DNA from: Deltaproteobacteria bacterium | Lineage (GTDB): Bacteria; Desulfobacterota; BSN033; UBA1163 | Assembly: GCA_016875155.1 (NCBI GenBank) | Contig: VGSD01000192.1 | Span: 1 to 5,993 of the forward strand | Reading direction: 5' to 3' | Length of the DNA: 5,993 nt | Shown: piece after piece, positions 1-5,993 of the stretch | Numbering within the stretch: position 1 is the stretch's first letter | Layout of the letters: every line of letters begins with the position of its first letter | The notes under the pieces: model-generated | Databases searched by the model: none | Told to the model about the DNA's origin: nothing | Seen by the model: the letters and a program-made list of their open reading frames with translations, nothing else | Position numbers and translations under genes: made by a program

Positions 1-342
1 GAATATGATCTAAAGATGGTGAAGCATGCTGCTCGTGTAGGAGCTGAGTTAGGGGCAGATATCGTCAAGGTTGTCTATACTGGCTCCCCAGAGAGCTTCA
101 GGGAGGTAGTGGAAGGTTGTTTTGTTCCCGTAATCATTGCCGGAGGAGAAAAAATGGGCAATGACCAGGATATCCTGGAAATGGTCAAAGGAGCGATGGC
201 GGCAGGCGGAGCAGGCGTATCTATTGGAAGAAACGTTTTTCAGCATGAGGATCCAGCCAAGATCGTTCAAGCTATATGCAAGATTGTCCACAATGGCAGC
301 ATGGCGGAAGAAAAGGTAAAGAAATTGGAGGTGAGGGTATGA
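1..342 (+). CDS. aroA': 2-amino-3,7-dideoxy-D-threo-hept-6-ulosonate (ADTH) synthase, 3' part
   Basis: The gene is cut by the window start; its last 113 residues are visible. It belongs to the DhnA/class I fructose-bisphosphate aldolase family. ADTH synthase condenses 6-deoxy-5-ketofructose 1-phosphate with aspartate semialdehyde, the first step of the archaeal-type 3-dehydroquinate route (M. jannaschii MJ0400 type), in the cytoplasm. Visible marks, numbered from the first residue in the window: [15 protein letters not shown] (15-29), whose Lys23 fits the Schiff-base lysine; an AGGEK phosphate-binding turn (47-51); and [14 protein letters not shown] (71-84), the last-strand phosphate site typical of the family. 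The frame is open from base 1, so the ATG at 16 is an internal Met, not the start. The C-terminus looks complete. The stop overlaps the next start (ATGA, 339-342). A plain archaeal-type fructose-bisphosphate aldolase is the alternative; the adjacent dehydroquinate synthase II makes ADTH synthase far more likely. Confidence 0.9.
   Translation, partial: EYDLKMVKHAARVGAELGADIVKVVYTGSPESFREVVEGCFVPVIIAGGEKMGNDQDILEMVKGAMAAGGAGVSIGRNVFQHEDPAKIVQAICKIVHNGSMAEEKVKKLEVRV
327..334 (+). promoter_or_regulatory. Strong Shine-Dalgarno site for dehydroquinate synthase II
   Basis: GGAGGTGA is a full-length match to the anti-Shine-Dalgarno sequence, four bases before the ATG at 339. It lies inside the last codons of the upstream aldolase gene. 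It decides the start at 339 over the in-frame ATG at 276, which would add 21 residues lying wholly inside the upstream gene. The M-K-E-I-W start at 339 also matches where this family usually begins. Confidence 0.85.
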
Positions 343-1331
343 AAGAGATCTGGGTAAAGGCAATACCTTGGAGGAAGGAGATTGCTTCAGCTGCTGTGGA
401 AAGCGGGGCGGATGCCCTCTGGATTCCGGCCGGAATGGGATCGGAAGTAAAAAAGATGGGTATCATTGCCACTGTGGCCGAGGACGGAGATTTAATGTTG
501 GGCCGCGATGTGGTAGAGAAAGAGATTCGAGAAAAGAAGGACGAAGAAGAGATTCTCGCGCTCAGCCTCTCTAAGAAAGTAGTTGTGAAGGATGGGGATT
601 GGAAAATCATCCCACTGGAGAATTTATTGAGCCGGACGAATAACCTTTTCGTCGAGATCGAAGATCTTCAAGAAGGTCGGACAGCATTTGGAATTCTTGA
701 AAAAGGGGTGGATGGGATCGTGATTAACCAGTCCAATCCGGAAGCTGTACGGCACATCGTTTACTCGCTCAAGAGGGAGACCGAAAAAATAGAACTCTCC
801 CTTGCAAGGATCAAGCGCATCAATCCCCTCGGGCTGGGAGACAGAGTTTGTGTGGATACATGCTCCTCAATGACAACGGGCGAAGGGATGCTGGTAGGTA
901 ATAGCAGCCAGGCCCTCTTTCTTGTTCATTCCGAGAGCGTGGAGAATCCTTTTGTCAATCCCAGACCTTTCCGGGTCAATGCTGGGCCTGTCCATGCTTA
1001 CATTCGCTTGGCCGGAGGGCAGACAAAATATCTATCAGAGGTCAGGTCTGGCGATCAAGTGCTTATCGTGAATTTTGAGGGCAAAAACTATCCAGCCCTG
1101 GTGGGAAGGGCTAAGGTGGAGAGACGCCCCTTAGTCTTATTGGAGGCCGAGGAAGACGGCCAGGGCATCTCCGTCATCTTGCAGAATGCCGAAACTATTA
1201 GGCTCACGCAGTCTAACGGGAAAGCAGTTTCCTTGGTAGATCTTAAAGAAGGGAATGAGATTCTGGTCTATCGAGAAGGAGCAGGAAGACATTCTGGGAT
1301 ACGAATTGATGAGACGATCATCGAAAGATAG
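339..1331 (+). CDS. aroB': 3-dehydroquinate synthase II (archaeal type)
   Basis: This 330-residue enzyme converts ADTH to 3-dehydroquinate by NAD+-dependent oxidative deamination and cyclisation (MJ1249 type). It replaces the classical AroB, to which it is unrelated. The family hallmark is the conserved C-terminal half: [20 protein letters not shown] (165-184), then [16 protein letters not shown] (185-200), [13 protein letters not shown] (210-222), [16 protein letters not shown] (229-244) and [17 protein letters not shown] (255-271), ending with the R-H-S-G...E-T-I-I-E-R tail. The N-terminal half is more divergent but keeps the W-R-K...A-V-E-S-G-A-D-A pattern (11-26). Length is within the family's usual range (about 330-370). 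The start at 339 is set by a strong ribosome site. It overlaps the aldolase upstream by 4 bases and aroD downstream by 23. No frameshift or missing motif is seen. Identification is firm from the motifs; the coenzyme and reaction are known from the family. Confidence 0.95.
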   Translation: MKEIWVKAIPWRKEIASAAVESGADALWIPAGMGSEVKKMGIIATVAEDGDLMLGRDVVEKEIREKKDEEEILALSLSKKVVVKDGDWKIIPLENLLSRTNNLFVEIEDLQEGRTAFGILEKGVDGIVINQSNPEAVRHIVYSLKRETEKIELSLARIKRINPLGLGDRVCVDTCSSMTTGEGMLVGNSSQALFLVHSESVENPFVNPRPFRVNAGPVHAYIRLAGGQTKYLSEVRSGDQVLIVNFEGKNYPALVGRAKVERRPLVLLEAEEDGQGISVILQNAETIRLTQSNGKAVSLVDLKEGNEILVYREGAGRHSGIRIDETIIER

Positions 1332-2007
1332 AAATGGGAGAAAGGTCTGCCTTCCCATTATCGAGAAGACAGTGAAAAATGCCCTTAAGGCTATCAAAGA
1401 AGCCAATGGGCTTGCTGACCTCATCGAGCTTCGAATGGATTACTTGAGGAACTCAGAGCTAATGCCTCTATTAAAGGCAGGAGAAAAGCCATTTATCATT
1501 ACCAACCGACGAAAGGAGGAAGGGGGCAAGTGCGGGAGTAAGGAGAAGAGTAGATTTAGAATTTTGAGGGAGGCTGTTGAATTGGGGGCTGAATATGTGG
1601 ACGTGGAGATGAGCAGCGAGAAGCCATTGCTCAGGGACTTAATTGCAAATAAAAAGAAGACAAGGATCGTTCTTTCCTTCCATGATTTTCAGAAAACACC
1701 TTCCCCAGGAGAACTGAAGAAACTCTTTAACCGCATGGCTCAAACGGGGGGAGACGTAGTAAAAATTGTGTCCTTTGCCCAATCTTGGGAAGACAATTTC
1801 AATATTTTATCGCTCATTCCTTACGCCAAAAAGAGAGAACAGGAGATTGTTGCTTTTTGCATGGGGGAGAGAGGCAAGATGAGTCGTATCTTCGCCCCTT
1901 TTATGGGAGCAGCATGGACCTACGCAGCCCTAAGTAAGGGAAAGACATCTGCCCCCGGACAATTGACCATTCGGGAGATGAAGGAAATCTGTGAGAGATT
2001 AAGATGA
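1309..2007 (+). CDS. aroD: 3-dehydroquinate dehydratase, type I
   Basis: This 232-residue (beta/alpha)8 enzyme dehydrates 3-dehydroquinate to 3-dehydroshikimate through a lysine Schiff base. Visible residues: KVCLPI first strand (12-17); LIELRMDYL (38-46) with Glu40 and Arg42 of the substrate site; IITNRRKEEGG (63-73), the T-x-R...E-G-G motif; SFHDFQKTP (123-131) with catalytic His125; DVVKIVSFA (149-157) with Schiff-base Lys152; KMSRIFAPFMGAAWTYAAL (190-208) with Arg193; and SAPGQL (214-219) with Gln218, the closing loop. All catalytic positions are intact, so it should be active. The ATG at 1309 is chosen because it leaves a short basic tail before the first strand. Only a weak GGGA (1296-1299) precedes it, so translation may depend on coupling to the upstream gene, whose last 23 bases it overlaps. 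An in-frame ATG at 1255 has a better purine tract before it but would add 18 unconserved residues and a 77-base overlap. Confidence 0.95.
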   Translation: MRRSSKDRNGRKVCLPIIEKTVKNALKAIKEANGLADLIELRMDYLRNSELMPLLKAGEKPFIITNRRKEEGGKCGSKEKSRFRILREAVELGAEYVDVEMSSEKPLLRDLIANKKKTRIVLSFHDFQKTPSPGELKKLFNRMAQTGGDVVKIVSFAQSWEDNFNILSLIPYAKKREQEIVAFCMGERGKMSRIFAPFMGAAWTYAALSKGKTSAPGQLTIREMKEICERLR

Positions 2008-2846
2008 TCGATGCGCAGACAGAACTCTACGGGATCATTGGAAATCCGGTGAGGCACAGCTTAAGCCCGATCATCCACAATGGGGCTTTCAGAAGGATGG
2101 GATTGAATGCGGTTTATCTGGCCTTCGAGGTTAATGACCTTGAAGAAGCTATCGGGGGGGTTAGAGAATTGGGACTGCGGGGAGTGAGCGTAACCCTTCC
2201 ATTTAAGACCCAGATCCTTCCCTACCTCGATCAGATTGAAGGCGTGGCATCGAAGATCAGAGCAGTGAATACAATTCTGAATGAAGGGGGAAGGATGATC
2301 GGCCACAACACCGATTGGGAAGGAGCCTTGCAAGCGCTGGAGACAAAGGTTGACTTGAAAGGTAAGAGAGTGATCCTTCTTGGGGCTGGAGGTGCTGCTC
2401 GTGCCATTGGCTTTGGTCTAAAAGAGAAAGGGTGCCAGGTGATCATTTTCAATCGATCACAGAATAGGGCCAAGATCTTGGCTAAAGAGTTGGGATGTTT
2501 CCATCATCCTCTTTCATCTTTTGAGGAGATGGATGGGGATATTCTGGTCAACGCAACCTCTGTCGGTATGTATCCGTTGGATGCGGAGAGCCCTATCCCG
2601 AAAGAGATCTTGGAGGAAGGAATGGTGGTGATGGACATTGTCTACCGACCTCTGCAGACAAGGCTCCTACGAGAAGCTGCGGAACGGGGGTGCATGACGA
2701 TCGACGGATTGGAGATGCTTGCCCATCAGGGAGCTGCCCAACTTGAAATATGGACGGGCAAAAAGCCCAACCCCTTGGAAATCAAAAACGATCTACGGCG
2801 CGTTTTGAGAAGCGAGGTTAGCCTATCAGGAGTTAGCCATGATTGA
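2004..2846 (+). CDS. aroE: Shikimate dehydrogenase (NADP+)
   Basis: This 280-residue cytosolic enzyme reduces 3-dehydroshikimate to shikimate with NADPH. The N-terminal substrate domain carries GNPVRHSLSPIIHN (13-26), with the two shikimate-binding serines Ser19 and Ser21; VSVTLPFK (61-68) with catalytic Lys68; AVNT (87-90) with Asn89; and HNTDWEG (101-107) with catalytic Asp104. The nucleotide domain has GAGGAARA (127-134), the dinucleotide glycine loop, followed by FNRS (149-152), whose Asn-Arg is the usual NADP+-selecting pair. The family motifs NATSVGM (183-189), DIVYRP (211-216) and MLAHQGAAQLEIWTG (238-252) with Gln242 follow. Length is normal. Ser62 stands where many bacterial AroE proteins have Asn (N-V-T-x-P). 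It overlaps aroD by ATGA, has a weak GAGAG site at 1993-1997, and overlaps aroA by 8 bases. The adjacent aroD and aroE encode consecutive steps that are fused in plants but are separate proteins here. Confidence 0.96.
   Translation: MIDAQTELYGIIGNPVRHSLSPIIHNGAFRRMGLNAVYLAFEVNDLEEAIGGVRELGLRGVSVTLPFKTQILPYLDQIEGVASKIRAVNTILNEGGRMIGHNTDWEGALQALETKVDLKGKRVILLGAGGAARAIGFGLKEKGCQVIIFNRSQNRAKILAKELGCFHHPLSSFEEMDGDILVNATSVGMYPLDAESPIPKEILEEGMVVMDIVYRPLQTRLLREAAERGCMTIDGLEMLAHQGAAQLEIWTGKKPNPLEIKNDLRRVLRSEVSLSGVSHD
2828..2832 (+). promoter_or_regulatory. Shine-Dalgarno site for aroA
   Basis: AGGAG sits six bases before the ATG at 2839, inside the last codons of aroE. It supports an aroA start within aroE and hence the 8-base overlap. 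Confidence 0.75.
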
Positions 2847-4098
2847 GATCAGGCCTCTTGATCATTGCGATGCTGCCGTTGTCATTCCCGGATCAAAGAG
2901 CTATACCCACCGGACCCTTATCGTCTCGGCTTTGGCAGAGGGTGAGTCTATTTTGATCAACGCCCTGCGAAGCGAAGATACGAATCATACCATTCATGGT
3001 TTAAAAAAGTTTGGGGTGCGAATCTATTGGAAGGGAGATAGACTCCATGTGCAGGGGAAGGGAGGGAAACTCGCGGCTTCAGAAGAAAGACTTTTTGTTG
3101 GAAATTCTGGCACCTCCATGAGGTTTCTTACGGCTCTGGCTGCTCTTAAGAACGGCAGAACCCTGTTAGATGGGAGTGAGCGAATGAGGGGGCGACCGAT
3201 TGAGGATTTATTGGGTGGTTTGAGAGCATTGGGCATTAGAAGCTATTCCAAAGAGGGAAACGGTTGTCCGCCAGTGGTTGTAGAGTCTCAAGGTCTCAAA
3301 GGAGGCACGACAAAGATTAGGGGTGAAGAGAGCAGCCAGTTTCTCTCTGCACTCCTGATGGTTGCTCCCTATGCTTCGAGAGACGTAACAGTTGAATTAA
3401 TGGGGAACTTGGCTTCTAAGCCTTATGTGGACATTACTCGGCAGGTGATATCAGCCTTTGGTGTTGAAGTCCAGGGCGAAGGATATCATTCTTTTTTTGT
3501 TCGGTCGGGACAGAGGTATCTCCCTCAAGTCTATCGAATCGAAGGGGACGCTTCGCATGCCTCTTATTTCCTTTCAGCGGCAGCGATTACTCGGGGAAAA
3601 GTGAGGGTTGAAAACCTCAACTCAACCTCCATCCAGGGCGATACAGGTTTTGTTAACATCCTTGAAAAAATGGGATGCAATGTCATTCGAGGAGATAGCT
3701 GGGCGGAAGTCCACGGGAAGGAGCTTCAGAGGATTGAGGTTGACATGAATGCCATGCCCGATTTAGTTCCGACTCTTGCTGTCACAGCAGCCTTTGCCCG
3801 AGGAATGACTGTTATCCGAAACATCGGCCATCTCCGGCTGAAAGAATCAGACCGCATCAGGGCCCTGGCACGGGAGCTAAGAAAGATGGGGATCCAGGTT
3901 GAAGAGGGAAAGGACTGGTTGAAAATTGAGGGGGGAAAAACCCACGGGGCGGAAATCGAGACCTACAATGATCACCGTTTGGCCATGAGTTTTGCCATCG
4001 CCGGTCTGGTTACCCCCGGAGTAAAGATCAAGGGAGAAGAGTGCGTGAATAAATCTTTCCCTGATTTTTGGAAAACGTTTGAGAGGCTCTACACATGA
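2839..4098 (+). CDS. aroA: 3-phosphoshikimate 1-carboxyvinyltransferase (EPSP synthase)
   Basis: This 419-residue enzyme transfers the enolpyruvyl group of PEP to shikimate 3-phosphate, giving EPSP. Key sites are present (E. coli equivalents inferred by eye): PGSKSYTHR (17-25) with Lys20 and Arg25; GNSGTSMRF (88-96), the PEP loop; ERMRGRPI (114-121) with Arg119; ESSQFLSALLM (164-174) with Gln167; GDASHASYF (236-244); MPDLVPTLAV (306-315) with general-base Asp308; RLKESDRIRAL (333-343) with Glu336 and Arg339; YNDHRLAMSF (376-385) with Arg380; and NKSFPDFW (404-411) with Lys405. Length is typical. The S-Y-T-H-R form of the first motif and the Phe after M-R in the PEP loop differ from E. coli (S-V-S-N-R, Pro101) and recall archaeal homologues. 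Gly91 is kept at the position of E. coli Gly96, as in glyphosate-sensitive enzymes, but sensitivity cannot be called from sequence alone. It lies between aroE (8-base overlap) and aroK (ATGA overlap). Confidence 0.96.
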   Translation: MIEIRPLDHCDAAVVIPGSKSYTHRTLIVSALAEGESILINALRSEDTNHTIHGLKKFGVRIYWKGDRLHVQGKGGKLAASEERLFVGNSGTSMRFLTALAALKNGRTLLDGSERMRGRPIEDLLGGLRALGIRSYSKEGNGCPPVVVESQGLKGGTTKIRGEESSQFLSALLMVAPYASRDVTVELMGNLASKPYVDITRQVISAFGVEVQGEGYHSFFVRSGQRYLPQVYRIEGDASHASYFLSAAAITRGKVRVENLNSTSIQGDTGFVNILEKMGCNVIRGDSWAEVHGKELQRIEVDMNAMPDLVPTLAVTAAFARGMTVIRNIGHLRLKESDRIRALARELRKMGIQVEEGKDWLKIEGGKTHGAEIETYNDHRLAMSFAIAGLVTPGVKIKGEECVNKSFPDFWKTFERLYT

Positions 4099-4655
4099 AC
4101 CTCGTTTTGGTCGGATGCAGGACTGCAGGTAAAACCACTGTGGGCAGAAGATTATCCGCCTCCTTGCGAAAGACGTTTGTGGATACGGATGATCTGATTG
4201 AAGAACGTCAGGGCATCCCTATCGGAGAAATTGTAAAAATCCATGGATGGGACTATTTCAGGGCAATTGAGAGAAGGGTCATTTCAGAAATTTCAAGCTA
4301 TGACGATCTGATTATTGCTGCGGGTGGGGGTGCGGTCCTTGAACCCGAAAACGTCAAGGCCCTAAAAAGAAACGGTTTCATCATATGGCTCAAAGCCGAT
4401 ATTGAGATTCTTCTTCAGCGGATGGCCAAAGACCCCCGGACGGCCACGGGGAGACCTAGCCTAACAGGAAAGGGAGTCCTGGAAGAGTTAAAAGAGGTCC
4501 TGGCCCACCGAGAAAACTTCTATGAGCAAGCCTCGGAAATCCAAGTGGATACGTCGTTATTGGACGTGGATGGGGTGGCAAATAACGTTCTTTCTATTTT
4601 CAAAGAGAGGGTGGAGGAGTTCGATGGGAGGAAATTCGTTCGGGACGCTTTTTAG
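4095..4655 (+). CDS. aroK: Shikimate kinase (P-loop, bacterial type)
   Basis: This 186-residue nucleoside-monophosphate-kinase-like enzyme phosphorylates shikimate at O3 with ATP. Seen: Walker A GCRTAGKT (7-14) with Lys13; FVDTDDLIE (28-36) with Asp30 and shikimate-binding Asp32; YFRAIE (54-59) with Arg56; [10 protein letters not shown] (73-82), the glycine-rich Walker-B-like and substrate motif; the lid TGRPSL (118-123) with Arg120; and [11 protein letters not shown] (136-146) with Arg139. Length is at the upper end of the usual 165-180; about ten extra residues form a charged C-terminal tail that coincides with the aroC overlap. It is not the archaeal GHMP-type shikimate kinase, which matters because the first two enzymes of the operon are archaeal-type. 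Its ATG overlaps the aroA stop, with GAGAGG (4081-4086) eight bases upstream. AroK and AroL cannot be told apart functionally; the symbol aroK is by convention. Confidence 0.95.
   Translation: MNLVLVGCRTAGKTTVGRRLSASLRKTFVDTDDLIEERQGIPIGEIVKIHGWDYFRAIERRVISEISSYDDLIIAAGGGAVLEPENVKALKRNGFIIWLKADIEILLQRMAKDPRTATGRPSLTGKGVLEELKEVLAHRENFYEQASEIQVDTSLLDVDGVANNVLSIFKERVEEFDGRKFVRDAF
4613..4619 (+). promoter_or_regulatory. Shine-Dalgarno site for aroC
   Basis: GGAGGAG lies four bases before the ATG at 4624, inside the 3' end of aroK. It fixes the aroC start there instead of at the in-frame ATG at 4522, which would add 34 residues that are only an out-of-frame reading of aroK. Confidence 0.85.
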
Positions 4656-5682
4656 GGTCACCACCTGGGGGGAATCTCATGGAAAGGCTCTGGGTGTCTT
4701 AATAGATGGCTGTCCGCCGAAAACGGAACTCTCTGAAGAAGACATTCAGAAAGAGATGGATCGGAGACGTCCGGGCCAAGGAGGAGGATCGAGTCCTAGG
4801 AAAGAGAGAGACCGAGTGGAGATTCTTTCCGGAGTCTTCGAGGGAAAGACTACGGGAACACCGATCTCAATCATCATATGGAATGAAGATGTTAACTCGA
4901 CTCCTTATGATGAAATGAAAGATCTTTTCAGGCCAGGTCACGCAGATTTCACCTATCAGGTCAAATATGGCATCAGGGACCATCGAGGGGGAGGAAGGGC
5001 TTCTGCGAGGGAAACAGTGGGAAGGGTTGCTGCAGGAGCCGTTGCAAAGAAGATCCTGGAACAAGAGAAAATAAGGGTCTTTGCTTACACAATAGAGCTG
5101 GGAGGGATCCGGGCGGAAAAGATAGTTTATGATGAAATTGAGAGAAATATTTTTCGATGCCCACATAGAAATGCAGCTATGGCGATGGAGAAGAAGGTAG
5201 AGGAAGTAAGGCTCCAAGGGGATACAGTGGGAGGCATTGTCGAAATTCAAGTTCGAGGTTGCCCTTCCGGATTAGGAGAACCAGTCTTCGATAAATTGGA
5301 GGCGGACTTGGCCAAGGCCTTGATGAGCATCGGTGCGGTGCGGGGAGTGGAGGTGGGTGCAGGATTTGGAGTGGCCCGCATGCTTGGATCGGAATGTAAC
5401 GATCCCATAGGGCCAGAAGGATTCGAGAAGAACGATGCAGGTGGAATTTTGGGTGGGATATCAAATGGAGCGGATATCATATTGCGATTGGCCGTGAAAC
5501 CTGTTCCCTCCATTTCGATTGAGCAGAGGACAGTCGATTCCTCCATGCGGCCCGTTTCGCTGCAAATCAAGGGGCGACATGATACCTCACCGATCCCCCG
5601 GATCATCCCGGTTTGTGAGGCCGTGGTGGCCATTGTTCTGGTCGATCATCTGCTCCGGCAGAAAGCGATCGAGAGGCTATGA
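4624..5682 (+). CDS. aroC: Chorismate synthase
   Basis: This 352-residue enzyme performs the anti-1,4-elimination of phosphate from EPSP to give chorismate, using reduced FMN. It opens as the family does: [18 protein letters not shown] (3-20) with catalytic His19. Then come RRRPGQGG (47-54); RPGHADFTY (103-111) with the second catalytic His106; [13 protein letters not shown] (119-131), the flavin and substrate signature; GRVAAGA (133-139); [14 protein letters not shown] (235-248); [13 protein letters not shown] (270-282); and [18 protein letters not shown] (309-326) with Asp320 and Arg326. All three family signatures are intact and length is normal. The start at 4624 has a strong ribosome site, places the conserved N-terminus correctly, and creates a 32-base overlap with aroK, the longest in the window. 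No flavin reductase domain is present, so FMN reduction must come from elsewhere, as in other bacterial enzymes. The stop overlaps the pheA start (ATGA). Confidence 0.97.
   Translation: MGGNSFGTLFRVTTWGESHGKALGVLIDGCPPKTELSEEDIQKEMDRRRPGQGGGSSPRKERDRVEILSGVFEGKTTGTPISIIIWNEDVNSTPYDEMKDLFRPGHADFTYQVKYGIRDHRGGGRASARETVGRVAAGAVAKKILEQEKIRVFAYTIELGGIRAEKIVYDEIERNIFRCPHRNAAMAMEKKVEEVRLQGDTVGGIVEIQVRGCPSGLGEPVFDKLEADLAKALMSIGAVRGVEVGAGFGVARMLGSECNDPIGPEGFEKNDAGGILGGISNGADIILRLAVKPVPSISIEQRTVDSSMRPVSLQIKGRHDTSPIPRIIPVCEAVVAIVLVDHLLRQKAIERL
5671..5676 (+). promoter_or_regulatory. Possible Shine-Dalgarno site for pheA
   Basis: GAGAGG precedes two in-frame ATG codons: 5679 (spacing 2, overlapping the aroC stop as ATGA) and 5685 (spacing 8). 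Spacing favours 5685, while the overlap pattern elsewhere in the operon favours 5679. The difference is two residues. Confidence 0.45.
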
Positions 5683-5993
5683 AAATGGGAAGAGAGGAAA
5701 GGATTAAAGACTTTCGCCAAAAGATTGATGACCTGGATAGACAGATCCTCCGTTTTTTGAACGAACGGGCAGAGATCGTATTGGAGGTGGGCAAGGCGAA
5801 ATTAGAAGGCAAAATAAACTCCTATGATCCTAATCGGGAAGAGGAGATTCTTAAGCGCCTGGCCATACAAAATTCCGGCCCCTTCCCGAAGCGCGCCATT
5901 GCTCCTGTCTTTCGGGAGATCATCTCAGCCTGTCGTTCTCTGGAAAACGGCTTGAGTGTAGTCTATCTGGGGCCTCCTGCCAGCCATACGCAT
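5679..5993 (+). CDS. pheA: Chorismate mutase/prephenate dehydratase (P-protein), 5' part
   Basis: The first 105 residues are visible; the gene runs past the window end. Residues 9-89 form an all-helical AroQ chorismate mutase domain, converting chorismate to prephenate. Residues 93-105 begin the prephenate dehydratase domain ([12 protein letters not shown], the start motif usually written Y-L-G-P-x-G-T-F-T/S-H), which converts prephenate to phenylpyruvate. By alignment to the E. coli P-protein, the mutase active site has Arg13 (E. coli Arg11), Arg30 (Arg28), Lys41 (Lys39), Asp50 (Asp48), Arg53 (Arg51) and Glu54 (Glu52). The last position, Gln88 in E. coli, is Glu89 here. The linker between the domains is only a few residues. 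An ACT regulatory domain, if present, would lie downstream and cannot be judged. The start is 5679 or 5685. Its place directly after aroC commits the operon's product to prephenate and phenylalanine. Confidence 0.93.
   Translation, partial: MKMGREERIKDFRQKIDDLDRQILRFLNERAEIVLEVGKAKLEGKINSYDPNREEEILKRLAIQNSGPFPKRAIAPVFREIISACRSLENGLSVVYLGPPASHTH

Noticed and set aside
276..338. In-frame N-terminal extension of dehydroquinate synthase II from an ATG at 276
   Set aside because: The 21 added residues lie in the upstream aldolase gene in another frame and are not family-like; a strong ribosome site precedes the ATG at 339.
272..610. Minus-strand open frame of 112 codons opposite dehydroquinate synthase II
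   Set aside because: Ser/Phe/Pro-rich translation is what a purine-rich coding strand gives in antisense; no supporting signal.
2154..2160. Run of seven G in aroE, a possible sequencing slip or programmed frameshift site
   Set aside because: The frame on both sides reads as normal AroE (I-G-G-V-R), with all motifs downstream in the same frame, so no shift is needed.
4522..4623. In-frame extension of aroC from an ATG at 4522
   Set aside because: It reads aroK out of frame, with a Trp/Arg-rich composition; the conserved aroC N-terminus and a GGAGGAG site fit the ATG at 4624.
4867..5250. Minus-strand open frame of 127 codons opposite aroC
   Set aside because: Cys/His/Phe-rich translation with no recognisable motif, fully antisense to a confirmed gene.
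5247..5633. Minus-strand open frame of 128 codons opposite aroC
   Set aside because: It lies fully opposite strongly conserved aroC motifs, has low-complexity Pro/Ser/Thr-rich content and no ribosome site or family resemblance; it is an antisense shadow.
1..5993. Search for a novel system, repeats, CRISPR, mobile element, riboswitch, attenuator or terminator
   Set aside because: The whole window is covered by overlapping, recognisable aro genes with no gap; no direct or inverted repeat of note or leader-peptide structure was seen by eye. A folding or repeat-finding program was not available.

Overview
The window is one continuous block of plus-strand genes for aromatic amino acid biosynthesis. 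It starts inside one gene and ends inside another. Eight consecutive reading frames can be read, and every junction between them overlaps by 4 to 32 bases, so there is no intergenic DNA at all. No RNA gene, mobile element, CRISPR array, repeat, promoter or terminator is visible.

Layout in order: (1) 3' end of an archaeal-type aldolase best read as ADTH synthase (AroA', 1-342); (2) 3-dehydroquinate synthase II (AroB', 339-1331); (3) type I 3-dehydroquinate dehydratase aroD (1309-2007); (4) shikimate dehydrogenase aroE (2004-2846); (5) EPSP synthase aroA (2839-4098); (6) P-loop shikimate kinase aroK (4095-4655); (7) chorismate synthase aroC (4624-5682); (8) 5' part of pheA, with a complete AroQ chorismate mutase domain and the first residues of prephenate dehydratase (5679 to the window end).

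Together these genes make a full route from the ADTH precursors to prephenate and towards phenylalanine. The first two steps use the archaeal-type entry (6-deoxy-5-ketofructose 1-phosphate plus aspartate semialdehyde, giving ADTH and then 3-dehydroquinate by oxidative deamination). The classical DAHP synthase and AroB are not seen here. The later steps use ordinary bacterial enzymes, including a nucleoside-monophosphate-kinase-like AroK rather than the archaeal GHMP shikimate kinase, and a fused chorismate mutase/prephenate dehydratase. Gene order follows reaction order except that aroA precedes aroK.

The mix of archaeal-type entry enzymes with bacterial AroK and P-protein, together with Shine-Dalgarno sites, points to a bacterium. 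A Desulfobacterota/deltaproteobacterium-like anaerobe is the best guess, because that group is known to combine this entry route with bacterial aro genes. This is inference from gene content, not a taxonomic assignment. The coding strand is purine-rich throughout with frequent AGA/AGG arginine codons, and no gene stands out as compositionally foreign by eye.

I see no undescribed system here. The points of interest are the hybrid pathway, the extreme translational coupling, and a few active-site variants.
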